From the NCBI RefSeq assembly GCF_001625215.2, contig NC_030383.2, positions 58,456,949-58,520,948 on the forward strand: a stretch of 64,000 nucleotides of DNA, written 5' to 3'. Positions 1-10,959 of the stretch are shown here, piece by piece; the stretch's first letter is position 1; the number at the start of each line of letters is the position of its first letter. The notes below the pieces were generated by a model that was not told the origin of the DNA, did not search any database, and was given only the letters and a program-made list of their open reading frames with translations. The DNA is from Daucus carota subsp. sativus (taxonomy: Eukaryota; Streptophyta; Magnoliopsida; Apiales; Apiaceae). The translations under genes were made by a program, and so were the position numbers.

Positions 1-703
1 TCAATAAATTAATTGCTTCAAGATACAGAGGAGATAATTCCAAAGCCAATAAGTATCCATCCAAATTCTCAGCTCTATACGTAATGATGTTCAACGTGTC
101 CTAGTAACAGTTTTGGGTTCAACAGTTAAACAGAACCATAAAATACAAAATAATTAACTGATTTATTTATACTTGTAATCTCTATCTCCACCAGTCAATT
201 CAATTCAAGAAGTATAGTTTTTAACTTTAATCTTTTGATAACCAAATTTAGAAGATAGTTTAGGCAACAAAAAAGTTAATAAACATCACAAGCTAATCCA
301 TGGTTTTTGCCAGATCGTAAAAGGTAAATCCATTACAAGTCCTGCATATTCTAATTGGCTTCCAAAAAATTACATAATTACATGCACACAAAATAGTTGG
401 TATATGTGAAGTGAACATGCAATAGAATGTGAAACACATTATGAGCAATGTGAGAAGCACATTGTATCATTCACTTCATTTTAGCCTCAAGTAGCTGCTA
501 ATAAATTTCATCATTTTATCCTTAAGTAGCTGCTTAGAAATTTCAGCATTTTATCCTTAAGTAGCTGCTTAGAAATTTCATCTTTCAGATGTGCAAATCA
601 AGTATCTTTTGCATAGACAAAGGCTTCATATACACGTATAGGATTTAACACAATCAAAATCATTTACATGCTTCTCATCCTGATAGAAACCAAATCTCCT
701 TAC
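1..703 (-). other. Intron of the GID4-like gene
   Basis: This stretch follows the donor site at 703-702 of the third exon. It is AT-rich and contains a short imperfect repeat near 488-585 (variants of cagcattttatccttaagt). No exon of the VID24 domain is visible on the minus strand, so it is read as one intron that runs off the window. Confidence 0.6.
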
Positions 704-2138
704 CGGTGTGTCTGCCATCGGAACATTAAGAGCTTCCATAGTGCCACAAAGATAGCCATGCTCTAAATCACAACCTTGGATTCGTACATTGACTCTCCAT
801 GCTTCATCCTTCTGTGGACTAGATACATTCTGGGTCCCAGAGAAAGCCTTTGAAATTGACGTAGTGAACAAATTAATACTAAAGGAAGACAGGCTGAAAG
901 GTTTTAAGCATAGCTTCATAACATTTTAACGTTATTCACTACAAAGAACAAAAAAAAATAACGAAGAAACATAAACATGACTACATGAGAGATGCCTGTT
1001 GAAACACCCCCAACTACTAAACAGCCATTTCATATATTTAATTAGTAATTAATCAAATTAATTGTAATCAATAATAAACATGTTAGTTAAGCATATTCTG
1101 AAATCCGAGAAAAAATCATTGGCTTTTTCAATAATCTGAGCCGTGAAACAGATTCAACAAAACACAGAAACAAATCCACTATCTGTTTTCTGTCAAGCAA
1201 TATGTGGTGTAACTCCCAACATAGCAGTAAAAAAAGGACATGTAGGTGGATCGAATCATCAAGTTCCCATTAAAATAGGATCCACAAAAGGAAAACCACT
1301 TGACATTCGTTGGTTATTAGTGGCATCCCAAAAACGTTTAGAGATAAGCGGCTCAAATTTGTCGTTGTGACGACTGAATTTTAATTTTTCGTGAACTATT
1401 TTACGTACCTAGTAAGCACTTCATTTATTAATGTCAAAACATTTGGTATAAAAATAACAGAGGATATATTTTCTTATCTCATATTTTTTCCGAAAAAGAT
1501 CGTGGACATTGTGTAATGCTTACTCTCAAATTTTACGCTTAGACAGTAGTAATATACTTTGTTTCTCTATTAATCTTTAGATTCCACTTTATTGATCCTG
1601 GGCGTAATCCTCGACTTACAGATCCCCCTCTATTCTACTACTAATGTAATATACTAGCCGGGGTAAAGTTTCGCAGTTCAATAAATCTCCCACTTCAACA
1701 AACACAGAAAGGAAGAAAAAGGGTTCAAGAATCACCTGTCCAACACCTAGAAGTGTACAAGCTGGAGGCGATTTGTGCTCAACATCCACACCTTAAACAA
1801 TCATCACAGAAACGAGTTATCCATAACCAAACTTAAACATCTCGAAAACAAAATTCGTGTAGCTAACAGATACACAAATGAAACCCTAGAATCAACACAA
1901 CTCATTGCTCATATACCATAAAAAAACACAACAAGGACATAAACTTACAAAGCAATTGATCAAAGTGTTGAGTGTGGGACTAAAAGTAATCTATGTAAGA
2001 AAAACATGGATCAAACATTGTACACACGTGGGTTTGTATGTATATGTAAGAAAATTAAAGGGGGGTTTTAAATTTATTACCAGAGCTAGAAGCAGAAGCG
2101 GGGGATGTAGGAGAAGCGTCCACCACTCTCACCGGCAT
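704..2138 (-). CDS. GID4: GID4/VID24-like protein, first three exons (gene continues off the left edge)
   Basis: Three minus-strand exons join in frame: 2138-2081 (starts [10 protein letters not shown]), 1791-1736 (ends TLLGVGQ) and 847-704 ([10 protein letters not shown] to NVPMADTP). Each junction has GT donor and AG acceptor, and the phases (1, 0, 0) fit. The joined 86 residues include [20 protein letters not shown], the conserved start of the VID24/GID4 beta-barrel. In yeast and animals GID4 is the substrate receptor of the GID/CTLH E3 ligase and binds proteins with N-terminal proline; the plant homologue is assumed to do the same in cytosol or nucleus. The rest of the barrel is not found in positions 1-703, so those exons lie outside the window and 1-703 is intron. 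Introns 848-1735 and 1792-2080 hold nothing else I recognise. The start codon choice rests on the MPVRVV opening typical of plant homologues. Confidence 0.85.
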
Positions 2139-3587
2139 TTCTCTTTGATTTTCTGGATTTCTTGCCTATAGGCCTATTCTGCTAAGTGGCAAAGGTCTTT
2201 CATTAATTTCAGATACCCGAATCGCTATTGATTTTTTAAATAACAGACCGACCGGATCCGATTTAATTATTGGTCTGTGAAAGTTTATTGTTACAGACAT
2301 GTCTAACTCGTATCATCCGTCAAAAAAAAAAAAAAAACTCGTATCGGAATTTTCAATTGTTGAAAGAAATATTGGGGTTTTTTTATAACTATCTAAATAC
2401 AAAATTGTTTTTGCAAAAATATTATATATTTTTTAAATATTTTGCAAAAATACCATACTTTCTAAAATGTTTGTGAAAATACTGTTTGCAACTCATTGCA
2501 ACTATATGCAACCATACCTTGTAACCAGATGCAACCATACTTACAACTTCTGCGGGACCAATTAACAAAAGTTGCATCTAGTTGCAGACCATATTTTTTG
2601 CAAATATTATTTAAAAAGTCAATATTTTTGCATTTTTTTTCAAAAGATAGTAAAATCGCAAAAAAAAGTAGAAAAAATGATATTTTTGATGAATTCTCAT
2701 GAATATTTAGGAAAATATTAAATTTTAACACGTTCAGCATTTTTTAACTATTATGATCATTATAATCATGTGTAATGATTAAAAAGTGTTGGACGAACGT
2801 CATCAAACCCTTAAGAAGTGATTGGATATTTTTAAAAATGTTACAATCATAATGATCTATGATAATCTAAATGATAAACCTAGTGCAGAAGCGTCTACGT
2901 TATCATGAAATTCAGAGAAAATACTCATACATGTGTATTATTGGAGTAGCAGGAAGATATTATGGTATCGTAATCAAAGTAAGGATCTATATTTTATTTA
3001 AAAAATTAGATTTATATAAATTTTATTAAATATTACGAAGGTGGTTTATATTCATTATTTAACAAAAAAGCAAGATTTTTTTCGATTCTTACTTATTTTC
3101 AAAAATTAAAAAATTAAAAAATTATATTTGAAAAATAAGATAAATCAAACACAAGTAAAACTTTATCTCTGACCTCATATTTTTTAAACACTTATCAATA
3201 GATTAAAGACCGTTTGGTTGGAGATAACAAGAAAAATGAAAAAGAAACCAATTAATCTCGTTTCATACATCATGCTTTTAAAAAAAATCATCAAAAAATT
3301 ATCCATTTAATCGAACAAAGTTGTATTTTTGTTGTTGGGTTTTAGATTTACCCACCATTTGTGATGAATCCATTCCTCGCCTATGTATTTGTTTTCCCGT
3401 TTTTCATTCTTTTTTCATGTTCATTTTCAATTTATTTCAGAAATCTTTAAAAATAATTGTAATAATGTTAAATATTTTTAAAAATCAAAAATTATTTTCA
3501 TTTAATCTCATCTCTTTTTCCAAATTTCATTCCATTCAAACTAAACGGTCCCTGATGCAGTTGAAGACTTGGGATTGAATGGTGGCC
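2139..3587. other. Intergenic, 5' side of the GID4-like gene; no gene seen
   Basis: The stretch holds the presumed 5' UTR and promoter of the GID4-like gene just right of 2138. It also has an AT-rich low-complexity region at 2340-2720 with repeated 'gcaac' motifs, and AT-rich sequence to 3587. Short open frames occur on both strands at 2460-2740 but are low complexity and overlap each other. I see no conserved protein here. Confidence 0.6.
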
Positions 3588-3622
3588 TGGCCTTGTTGAG
3601 AAGTAGAATCTGTTAGCCTTAA

Positions 3623-4233
3623 GAGCAAGTTGAAGAGAACCCCTATAACTTGTCTTAAGTTATAATTTAAGGCACTTGATGAAAAATGTTGATCCAAGAG
3701 TGTCCTAGTGATGCCTTATATCACTAGGACAATCTCTTCAAGCCCTATTAATAGGGCACCTCTCTCCTTGCCCTATCCAATATTTTACTCCCTCTGTCCC
3801 ATTTTAACTGATGTTTGACTTTTTAGCACGTATATTGAGATGTAAAAAAACAATATCTACACTCAATAAAATAATTCAATTCTTATATCAAATAAAAGTT
3901 TAGGTTCTAAACTTTTATTTGATATAAATTCTATAAAAAATTATTATGTTTAGATGTGATTTTTTTAACATCTTAAAATACGTATAAAAAAGTCAAAAGC
4001 AGTTAAAATGGGACGGAGGGAGTAATATAAAATTTTATATCCACCCTCTTTCTCTCTCTACTTTATATTGTGTTTTATGATGAAAGGAAGACTTTAATAA
4101 TAAAATATTAAACATATATTGAAAATAAGGCACATTGTTGGAGTTGAACTTACATAACCATGTCCTAAATCACTAGGACATCATATTTTATATTATATTT
4201 GGGGCTCTAACTAGGACATTGTTGGACTTGCTC
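3623..4233. mobile_element. PIF/Harbinger-like MITE with TAA target duplication
   Basis: The element begins GAGCAAGTTGAAG and ends with the inverted counterpart (gttggacttgctc). It is flanked by TAA at 3620-3622 and 4234-4236. It is 611 bp, has no coding capacity and contains a smaller Stowaway element. The 3-bp TAA duplication and GAGCAAGT terminus fit a Tourist/Harbinger-type MITE. Confidence 0.65.
3788..4022. mobile_element. Stowaway MITE
   Basis: Terminal inverted repeats CTCCCTCTGTCCCATTTTA and its complement (ending taaaatgggacggagggag) are flanked by TA on both sides. The length of 235 bp and absence of coding sequence fit Stowaway (Tc1/mariner-derived). It is nested inside the larger MITE 3623-4233. 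Confidence 0.85.
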
Positions 4234-4246
4234 TAAGAGACCGTTC

Positions 4247-5053
4247 TTTGTGAGACTCTTCATGAACCTCTACAAATTTCAGTGTCTTCCTCGAAAAACA
4301 AAATATGCTAGAATTCGTCATCAACAATATGATACCGAATGTTTTTCAAAAAAAAAAAAAACAATATGATACCGAAGTTAGCAGTAACCGAATCGTTAAA
4401 AGCTTGATTTCTTCAAATATTTATATAAATTAAATACAATAAAACGAGTACATCTAAACATAAAATGAATTAGCTTAAATGACGAATCTTGACAATCTTT
4501 TTGAGTTGTTTTTCACTACGCAGGAACTAATTTAATCATCGACTACGTCAAGGAAAGAGACATGGTTGGTGCTTACAGCTGCTTAGTCCAAGTTTGAAAA
4601 GAATGCGAAATTACTTGCTAACGCTGCATTGACTCGTGAGGGCATGACTTATGATCATTATCGTGAAAAGCGTGAATCGGACTTAATCGTTGAAGTCACG
4701 GAATAAAAATTTATCAGAAATTATTTGAATTGATCATGAATTAATTAGAGTGATCGACAATTGATGAGAGATTTAATCAATTCGGCGAAATACAGAACAT
4801 GGATTAATCGTGATTAATCACCGACTTTTAAAACAGAGCTCATGATATAACTACGTTGCATATTTAAAAAAAAGAACTAAAAAGCTATATAATCCTTCAA
4901 ATTCATATATTTATAATTTAACCACGATGTTTAAAAATGCAAAATGCTTATATCTGCTTATTGTTTATAACTAAGTATGCACGATAAATTCTAAATAATA
5001 CAAGCTAAATCAGCCGGTGATTTATCTGCGGCCAAAGAAAAATACAAGTTGAT
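4247..5053. other. Intergenic 3' flank of the first LecRK
   Basis: No gene is seen. The last 200 bp (about 4890-5053) resemble the 3' flanks of the LecRK copies ending at 10960, 19469 and 28320 (shared 'gcttatatctgcttattgtttataactaagta'-type sequence in diverged form), so it is part of the duplicated LecRK unit. Confidence 0.55.
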
Positions 5054-7042
5054 TTATCTGCCACTAAAGAGAAATGATTCGACATCAGAGTATGGTTGAG
5101 TCGATGTGGTTGAAACATCAACCGTGTCCTTTCCGAATGTAAATCCAGTCTGAGAAAGATCAAGGTCAGATAATTCTGGCATTTGTTCATAACCATTTAA
5201 GTACTGCACAACTTGTTGCATACTTGGCCTGACATTCGGATCGCCACAAGAGCACAACAAGCCAAGCTTCAACACCAACTCCACTTCCTTTACAACATAG
5301 TCTACTCCCAGTTTGCGATCAACTGCTTGAATGATTTCACCGTTGTTCCACAAAGAACAGACCTGATCCACCAAAAGTACTTCTTTTCGTGCATCTATGG
5401 GCCTTCGACCACAGACAACCTCAAGTAGAAATGCCCCGAAAGAGTAGACATCGGTGCTAGTTGTGGCCTTGCCGGTCCGAGCCTGTTCAGGGGCTAAATA
5501 TCCAATTGTTCCAACAATGTGAGTAGTCTGAGTGTCCGTTCCATGATCGTACAATCTTGCTAGCCCAAAGTCTCCTAATCTTGCATTCATATCACTATCT
5601 AATAATACATTACTAGCTTTGACATCTCTGTGAATCACCACTTGCTCCCAATCTTGATGTAGATACTTCAGCCCTGCTGCCACACCTTTGATGACTCGAA
5701 ATCTGTGTGTCCAGTTCAGCACAACCTCCGGGCTGTTGTAAAGGAACCTGTCCAAACTACCATTAGGCATATAGTCATATACCAAAAGTAATTCTCCTTT
5801 TCGACGACAATACCCCAGGAGCTGAACAATATTCCGATGTCTAAGCCTCCCAATACTTACAATTTCTGCGACAAATTCTCTCATTCCCTGTCTTGATTCA
5901 TGGGAAACTCTTTTCACTGCAACTTCAATTTTTGAAATTGGTAATACACCCCTGTACACCCTACCAAAACCTCCTATCCCCACGAGCATTTTATTGTCGA
6001 ATCCTTCAGTGGCAACATAGAGATCCTTGTACTTGAATCTATGTGGCCCATAATCAAGTTCCCAATCTTCAAGAACTTCTGCAAATTTCTTTTTCCTCCA
6101 CGCGTAGTAAACTATGCCTGAAATTGTCAGTAACAAAATAATCACCACAATAAATGGTAACTCAATTCTCAGAAAAATTGATTTTTTCTTAGGTCCAATT
6201 CGAGGAAGCTTGGGGAGTTTGGAAAGATCACTAGCCATCCCATTCACCTTAAAGCTCCATCCAAGAACATAATGAGATCCAAAAGTGGTACCCGTGGTTG
6301 AACTAAAGCCCACATACATTTCTTCATTTATAACTGAATCAAGATCATAATTTAAAGACAAGAGTGGCTTCTTCGGCTTCCCAATGTTCACCGGAGCTAC
6401 AGTGACATTAATTTGCTTTTCCAATCCACTATATTCCACCCATAGTTGCATAACTTTGCCACTAGCAAGTGTCAAATTCTGAAACTCCTTTTTTGTATCA
6501 TCAAAATAAGCTGCTGTCAAAGAGGCTTCTGAATCTAAACTATTAATATCAATCCCAACATGGTTATCATCAATATCACCAAACTGTTTGTTCTGAATGG
6601 TATCCAGCTCCACCGCGAAAACATGGTTGGTTGCATTTCCATTGCTGGTGACATTAAAGAGGCCAAGAAACTCGACCGATTCAGCATTTGGAAGGCCTCT
6701 TGTTGGAGCAATAACAAAACTAATCCCATGGGCGCTCATGCCATATACCCTTGGAACTATGGCGAAAACGAAAGTGGTTGAGAAAGAAGCAACCGAAGAA
6801 GAATTAGTACCATCTTTCAAAGAGTTTTTGTTCTTGAATTTGATTGGCTTAGTATAAAAGGCCTGGCCTTGCTGAGAAGTAGCATTGGTGAGCTTTAAAA
6901 GACCGTTTGGTGTGAGAATGGCTGCACCTTGTAGGCTCATGTTTTTCGATTCGAAGCCATTGAAGGTGAATTCAGATACTTCATCTGCTGAAACTAGTGT
7001 GCACACCAAAAGAATCAGGAGGACTGCAAGTTTGATCAACAT
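5054..7042 (-). CDS. L-type lectin receptor-like kinase, clade IV-like, intact
   Basis: A single-exon 662-residue protein, the usual size for LecRKs. It has a signal peptide (1-19), a legume-lectin domain (about 24-270, with the metal-site region FAVELDT...DNHVGIDINS at 142-168), a transmembrane helix (about 294-314) and a serine/threonine kinase (about 350-620). Kinase motifs are complete: glycine loop GIGGFG at 355-360, lysine K377, HRD at 471-473, DFG at 491-493 and APE at 517-519. It is expected at the plasma membrane with the lectin outside and an active RD kinase inside. Relatives sense extracellular nucleotides, cell-wall signals or pathogens, but the ligand here is unknown. The intracellular juxtamembrane and kinase resemble Arabidopsis LecRK-IV. 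It is the most diverged of the clade-IV-like copies in the window and retains a TATA box. Confidence 0.95.
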   Translation of the reverse strand: MLIKLAVLLILLVCTLVSADEVSEFTFNGFESKNMSLQGAAILTPNGLLKLTNATSQQGQAFYTKPIKFKNKNSLKDGTNSSSVASFSTTFVFAIVPRVYGMSAHGISFVIAPTRGLPNAESVEFLGLFNVTSNGNATNHVFAVELDTIQNKQFGDIDDNHVGIDINSLDSEASLTAAYFDDTKKEFQNLTLASGKVMQLWVEYSGLEKQINVTVAPVNIGKPKKPLLSLNYDLDSVINEEMYVGFSSTTGTTFGSHYVLGWSFKVNGMASDLSKLPKLPRIGPKKKSIFLRIELPFIVVIILLLTISGIVYYAWRKKKFAEVLEDWELDYGPHRFKYKDLYVATEGFDNKMLVGIGGFGRVYRGVLPISKIEVAVKRVSHESRQGMREFVAEIVSIGRLRHRNIVQLLGYCRRKGELLLVYDYMPNGSLDRFLYNSPEVVLNWTHRFRVIKGVAAGLKYLHQDWEQVVIHRDVKASNVLLDSDMNARLGDFGLARLYDHGTDTQTTHIVGTIGYLAPEQARTGKATTSTDVYSFGAFLLEVVCGRRPIDARKEVLLVDQVCSLWNNGEIIQAVDRKLGVDYVVKEVELVLKLGLLCSCGDPNVRPSMQQVVQYLNGYEQMPELSDLDLSQTGFTFGKDTVDVSTTSTQPYSDVESFLFSGR

Positions 7043-7108
7043 GATTGATTATAGTCTTTAGAGTGTTGTTTTCTTTTGGTGTGAGAGAACTTCCTACATG
7101 CATGTAGA

Positions 7109-7116
7109 TTTTTATA
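7109..7116 (-). promoter_or_regulatory. Putative TATA box of the 5054-7042 LecRK
   Basis: On the minus strand this reads TATAAAAA, 67-74 bp upstream of the start codon. The surrounding bases align with the same region of the 28320-30311 copy, which has TATAAATG at a similar distance. Confidence 0.5.
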
Positions 7117-7274
7117 CACATCCAAGTTGGAAAAGTATGCATTGGCTTAAAATAATAAGTTATATAAAAGTGTAACACATTGACTTTCGTTTTATAATGT
7201 TTTTTCAATTTTAAATTATTTTTTTAACTTATCACATAGACACGTGTTTCTTGATTGATTAATAATAGATATCA

Positions 7275-8867
7275 CTAGTTGAGAAGCCGCGCGTTGCGGC
7301 GGCCTATAAAAATTATATTAATGATTCAATATTAATATTTGTAGAGTACAATAATTTTGTGGTTGTTTATAAAAAATGTATTAGTGATTAAAATTTAATT
7401 TTTTTAGTATAAAATTGCAAAATTTGGACTATAATTCATGGTGAAAAACTAAAAATAAATTTTTGCACGTAATTAACAATTTAAAGCACGACGAATCTTA
7501 ATTTTATTTGTGTTTCTTTTTTTAAAAGTAATTATGTTCTTGCATTGTCACCTTCCTCCAATTTTTTTTGGATTGATTGTGCACAAAAAAATCTAACATA
7601 AATCCGTGACATAGCGGTCTATAACTACCGTTACGTATAACAACCTTTATTTTTTAATACTGTATAAACAGTCTTCACTTAAAAGTTGTTTGAATGGAGC
7701 AAACAAATAATGCATGAATAATATTTTCCTGTATACAAAGTAAATCGCAAAAAAATTAAAAACAACAAACATGTCCGATGAACAAAACAAATATTATAAA
7801 AGAATAACCAACAAACATACATCACTAATAACAAACATACATCACTAATAGTTAGTTTATTGATATCATCCATCAATATCATGTCAAGACTATAATTTTC
7901 TCCCGTGTTTGGATTTGTCGACTCCCACATAGCGGTCTATAACTGTCTTTGCTTGCAACAACCTTTAATTCTTTTTTTAATACCGTATAAACAGCCTTCA
8001 CTTATCGTTGTGGAAGAACGGCACCACCGAGTTAGAAATCGAGCAAGAGAACTATCACCAGAGAGAGATAGGATTGTGGTATTGAGGGAGATTAGGTTGT
8101 GTTTAGATGATCCAAAACCCCACAACCTATAAGAGTATTTATAGGTGCAGAGAGACTTGTGTGCTACTCTTTTCTATAATTAAATAATCTGAAACAAAAT
8201 TAGATTAAAACTTTCAAACTGCTATATTCCATAAATGATCTGAAACAAAATCAGATTCTGAAAATATCTGAAACTAAAAAAGGTAGTTCTAATTTTTGAT
8301 AATTTTCATTCGAAAATTCCAAAAAATTAGAAAAATATAATGGAGCGATGTAAGAGGCGCCACCTATACGCCCCTCGCGTCTACTCTATATAGAAACAAA
8401 ATCAGATTAAAACTTTCAAGCTACTTTATTCCACTGAAACAAAATCAAATTCTGAAACTTGCTTCTAATATATCAGAAACTAAAAAAAACAGTTCTATCG
8501 CTTCTTCTTTATATAGAAACAAAATCAGATTAAAACTTTGAAGCTACTATATTCTATAAATAATACAAAATCAAATTCTGAAACTTCCTTCTAATATATC
8601 CGAAATTAAAAAAAGGTATTTCTATTGCTTCTCCTTTATATTGAAACAAAATCATATTAAAACTTGCAAGCTACTATATTCCATAAATAATCTGAAACAA
8701 AATCAGATTCTGAAACTTACTTCTAATATATCTGAAACTAAAAAAAGTAATTCTAATTTTTGATATTTTTCATCCAAAAATTTGAAAAAATTAAAAAAAA
8801 TAAAACGAAGCGATGTGAGAGGCGCCACCTACACGCCCCTCGCTTCTCCTTTATATAAGTATATTGA
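7275..8867 (-). mobile_element. Non-autonomous Helitron (likely)
   Basis: Read on the minus strand, the right-hand end begins TC (8867-8866) after a host A. The left-hand end has a GC-rich hairpin (about 7303-7286) followed by CTAG at 7278-7275 and a host T. These are the usual Helitron ends. No Rep/helicase gene is present. Inside are a direct repeat (about 7612-7680 and 7927-8000) and an array of about 125-bp repeats at 8190-8790. The 3' end is clear; the 5' end is less certain. Confidence 0.5.
8190..8790. repeat. Tandem array, about 125-bp unit, within the Helitron
   Basis: The motif gaaacaaaatcagattaaaa recurs at about 8191, 8393, 8515 and 8642, each followed by ctactatattcc- and ctgaaactaaaaaa-type blocks. 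A related block (gcgatgtgagaggcgccacc) occurs at about 8346 and 8811. Units differ by scattered substitutions and short gaps. Confidence 0.75.
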
Positions 8868-9244
8868 TTTCGATTGATTTATAATAAATATGACTTTAAA
8901 TTCATGCCTACTCGTGAAATCACGGGCATAAATTTTAGTTTCGAATTTAAATGAAAAAAATTAATAAGTCCTAAATGTAGAAGTTATAATTTAATCTTAT
9001 TTAAAACCAGAAATTAATGAATATTATATGATTTTGATTTTATTAATTTTTTAATAAAAATTAATTTAATCACTCAAATGATAATTCCTTAAATTTATAA
9101 TTATTATTGTCATATTCTAAATAACTTATGAACGTTTTATAATATAAAATTACTCAAATAAATTATAAAAAATAATTATTATTTAAAATTCATCAAAACA
9201 CATATGCATCAAAACACATATGCATGAATTTATATCCAGTTAAC
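8868..9244. other. AT-rich intergenic spacer
   Basis: Low-complexity AT-rich sequence between the Helitron and the hAT-type element. No gene or defined repeat is seen. Confidence 0.5.
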
Positions 9245-9884
9245 CAGGGGTGATCACGGTCTGATTTAAACCACAAAATCCGCATAAATCAATCCGATAT
9301 TAATCTGATCCAAACAGAAACCGAAATGAGGTTTACGGTTTCGGTTCGACTAATTTAAAAAACCGTGGTTTGTGGGTTAGTTTAGTTTTTATATTAAACC
9401 AACCCGTTATAAAACCGAACCGCATATTTATATATATATAATATAAATATTTAATATTATATATATACAAAATATTAATTTTATATAAATATATTAATTT
9501 ATTAGTTTATACTTGCTGGGTTGTTATCAATACCAACTACAAGTTATATTAATTCACTAATTCAGTAATCCAAGATTTCGATTCAAGTTTATGCATTTTA
9601 TTAGACTAAAGTTTGTATTTTAATTTAACTATGTGAAATTGTGCAAATGGAGACAAAATGAAACCTTATTTTTTAGTATTATTCATGAATCCTCATCTCT
9701 GGTTAAAAGTATTAGTCATAGACCGATCAATCCGCTAAACCGAACCATCAAAATCCGTACCGCATGGTCCGGGTTAATTGGTTTGCGGGTCACGGGTTGG
9801 TTTAAGATTTTAAAAAACCGCTAATGTATGGTTTGGTTCCGGTTCTACCTTCAATCCGAACCAAACCGAACCGCGATCACCCTA
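9245..9884. mobile_element. hAT-type non-autonomous element with 8-bp target duplication
   Basis: The element starts CAGGGGTGATCACGG and ends with the imperfect inverse (ccgcgatcaccct plus a). It is flanked by the same 8 bases, CAGTTAAC, at 9237-9244 and 9885-9892. The 8-bp duplication and CAGGGGTG terminus are typical of hAT elements. It is 640 bp, contains many aaccg/ccggtt-type subterminal motifs and encodes no transposase. Confidence 0.8.
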
Positions 9885-9892
9885 CAGTTAAC

Positions 9893-10959
9893 TACAGGAA
9901 GTTAATTTCAAAAAATTTCAAGCCCCAGATCTAACGTCACATACTACATGCATGGTGCATATATTAACATCATATATGAATATGAATACAGGGTGGTAGA
10001 ACCGGTGCTAAAAATAGATAGAACGACTAAAGTTTTGCTGTATAATCCTAAATTTTATATAAATTTTCAGTATTTGAATTTAAATTTGAAATATAATACA
10101 TAAACAGTGACAATTTTTTTTGCGTGTGAAGTCAGGCTGCAAAATTTTTATTAATACAAGTTTCAAGGTTCTTAAGCTGATAGTTTTCAGAAAAAAAAAT
10201 GAACCACGTATATATATAATAAATTCCAGGACCGTGAGCCTATAAATCATTGAACCACCGGTCTTGCCGGTCACTAGCGACGACGACTTTTGAAGGCGAC
10301 GTAGAGTGGTGCCTTGTACTTGGCGTCACTTCTCTATCTTCGGAGCATTTCCAAGAACCTTCTTTCTATTTCTTTTATAAACAAATGATTTTATTTAAAC
10401 AAAATACTTAACCAAACAAATATGAAAGAGTAATGCTAAGTGCATATAATCATGTATAGAAAATATGAACAAATCAACTTAGATGCAATGTTTTAATTGG
10501 TTGATTAGGAGCTATTCCAATTAAAACCCATGTGTATAAAATTTTGTACACAATTATGTGCACAAAATATTTTCCAATATTAAATTTATTCACTGCGTCT
10601 GTAAATCAAAATTACTTAAGAGTTGATACCTACAAAGACCAGACTACTGGATCCTAATATATCCAGAAGAAATGGCTGCTCATTTCATGCTGCAGAAGTT
10701 CCTAGCCTATCATATGGTCTAACAGATTACACCACGGAAAAACTTCTCCAAAGGTTAACAGCATTCAAGTCGGATGAGGTGCTAAATGGTCATCGGGCAA
10801 GCCATGTGTTGTTTAAACCGGAGGATATAAAGTTAAATACTTCGTCTTATTCATGATATTTATAATTTAACATCGACATTTAAAAGGCAAAATGATTATA
10901 TGCGCTTACTGTTTATAGCTAAGTACACACGATGAACTCTAAATAAAACAAGCTGTCAT
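9893..10959. other. Intergenic, partly LecRK 3' flank
   Basis: Nothing coding is seen in 9893-10590. From about 10598 the sequence resembles 18893-19088 and 27740-27945 (shared 'tacctacaaagaccagact' block), and from 10833 it resembles the immediate 3' flank of the other LecRK copies. It lacks the kinase relic found in those flanks. A short open frame at 10623-10856 is not kept open in the homologous copies. Confidence 0.55.

Larger units (their letters stand above)
3588..4246 (-). pseudogene. LecRK lectin-domain relic split by a transposon
   Basis: Positions 3588-3622 match the lectin-domain coding DNA of the LecRK at 38019-40019 (its bases near 39838-39880, encoding residues around NSTSQQGQAFY). 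The match resumes at 4234 with 'taagagaccgtt', exactly after the inserted element 3623-4233. Only about 50 bp of gene sequence remain. This is the leftmost trace of the LecRK cluster. Confidence 0.65.

Noticed and set aside
2270-2740. Opposed short frames with 'gcaac' motifs
   Set aside because: Low-complexity AT-rich sequence without protein similarity.
8905-8930. Hairpin-like 'cgtgaaatcacg' near 8910 as another Helitron end
   Set aside because: No CTRR motif follows it, so there is not enough support.
10623-10856. 77-residue open frame in a LecRK 3' flank
   Set aside because: The homologous sequence at 18930-19080 has stops and frame changes, so it is not maintained.
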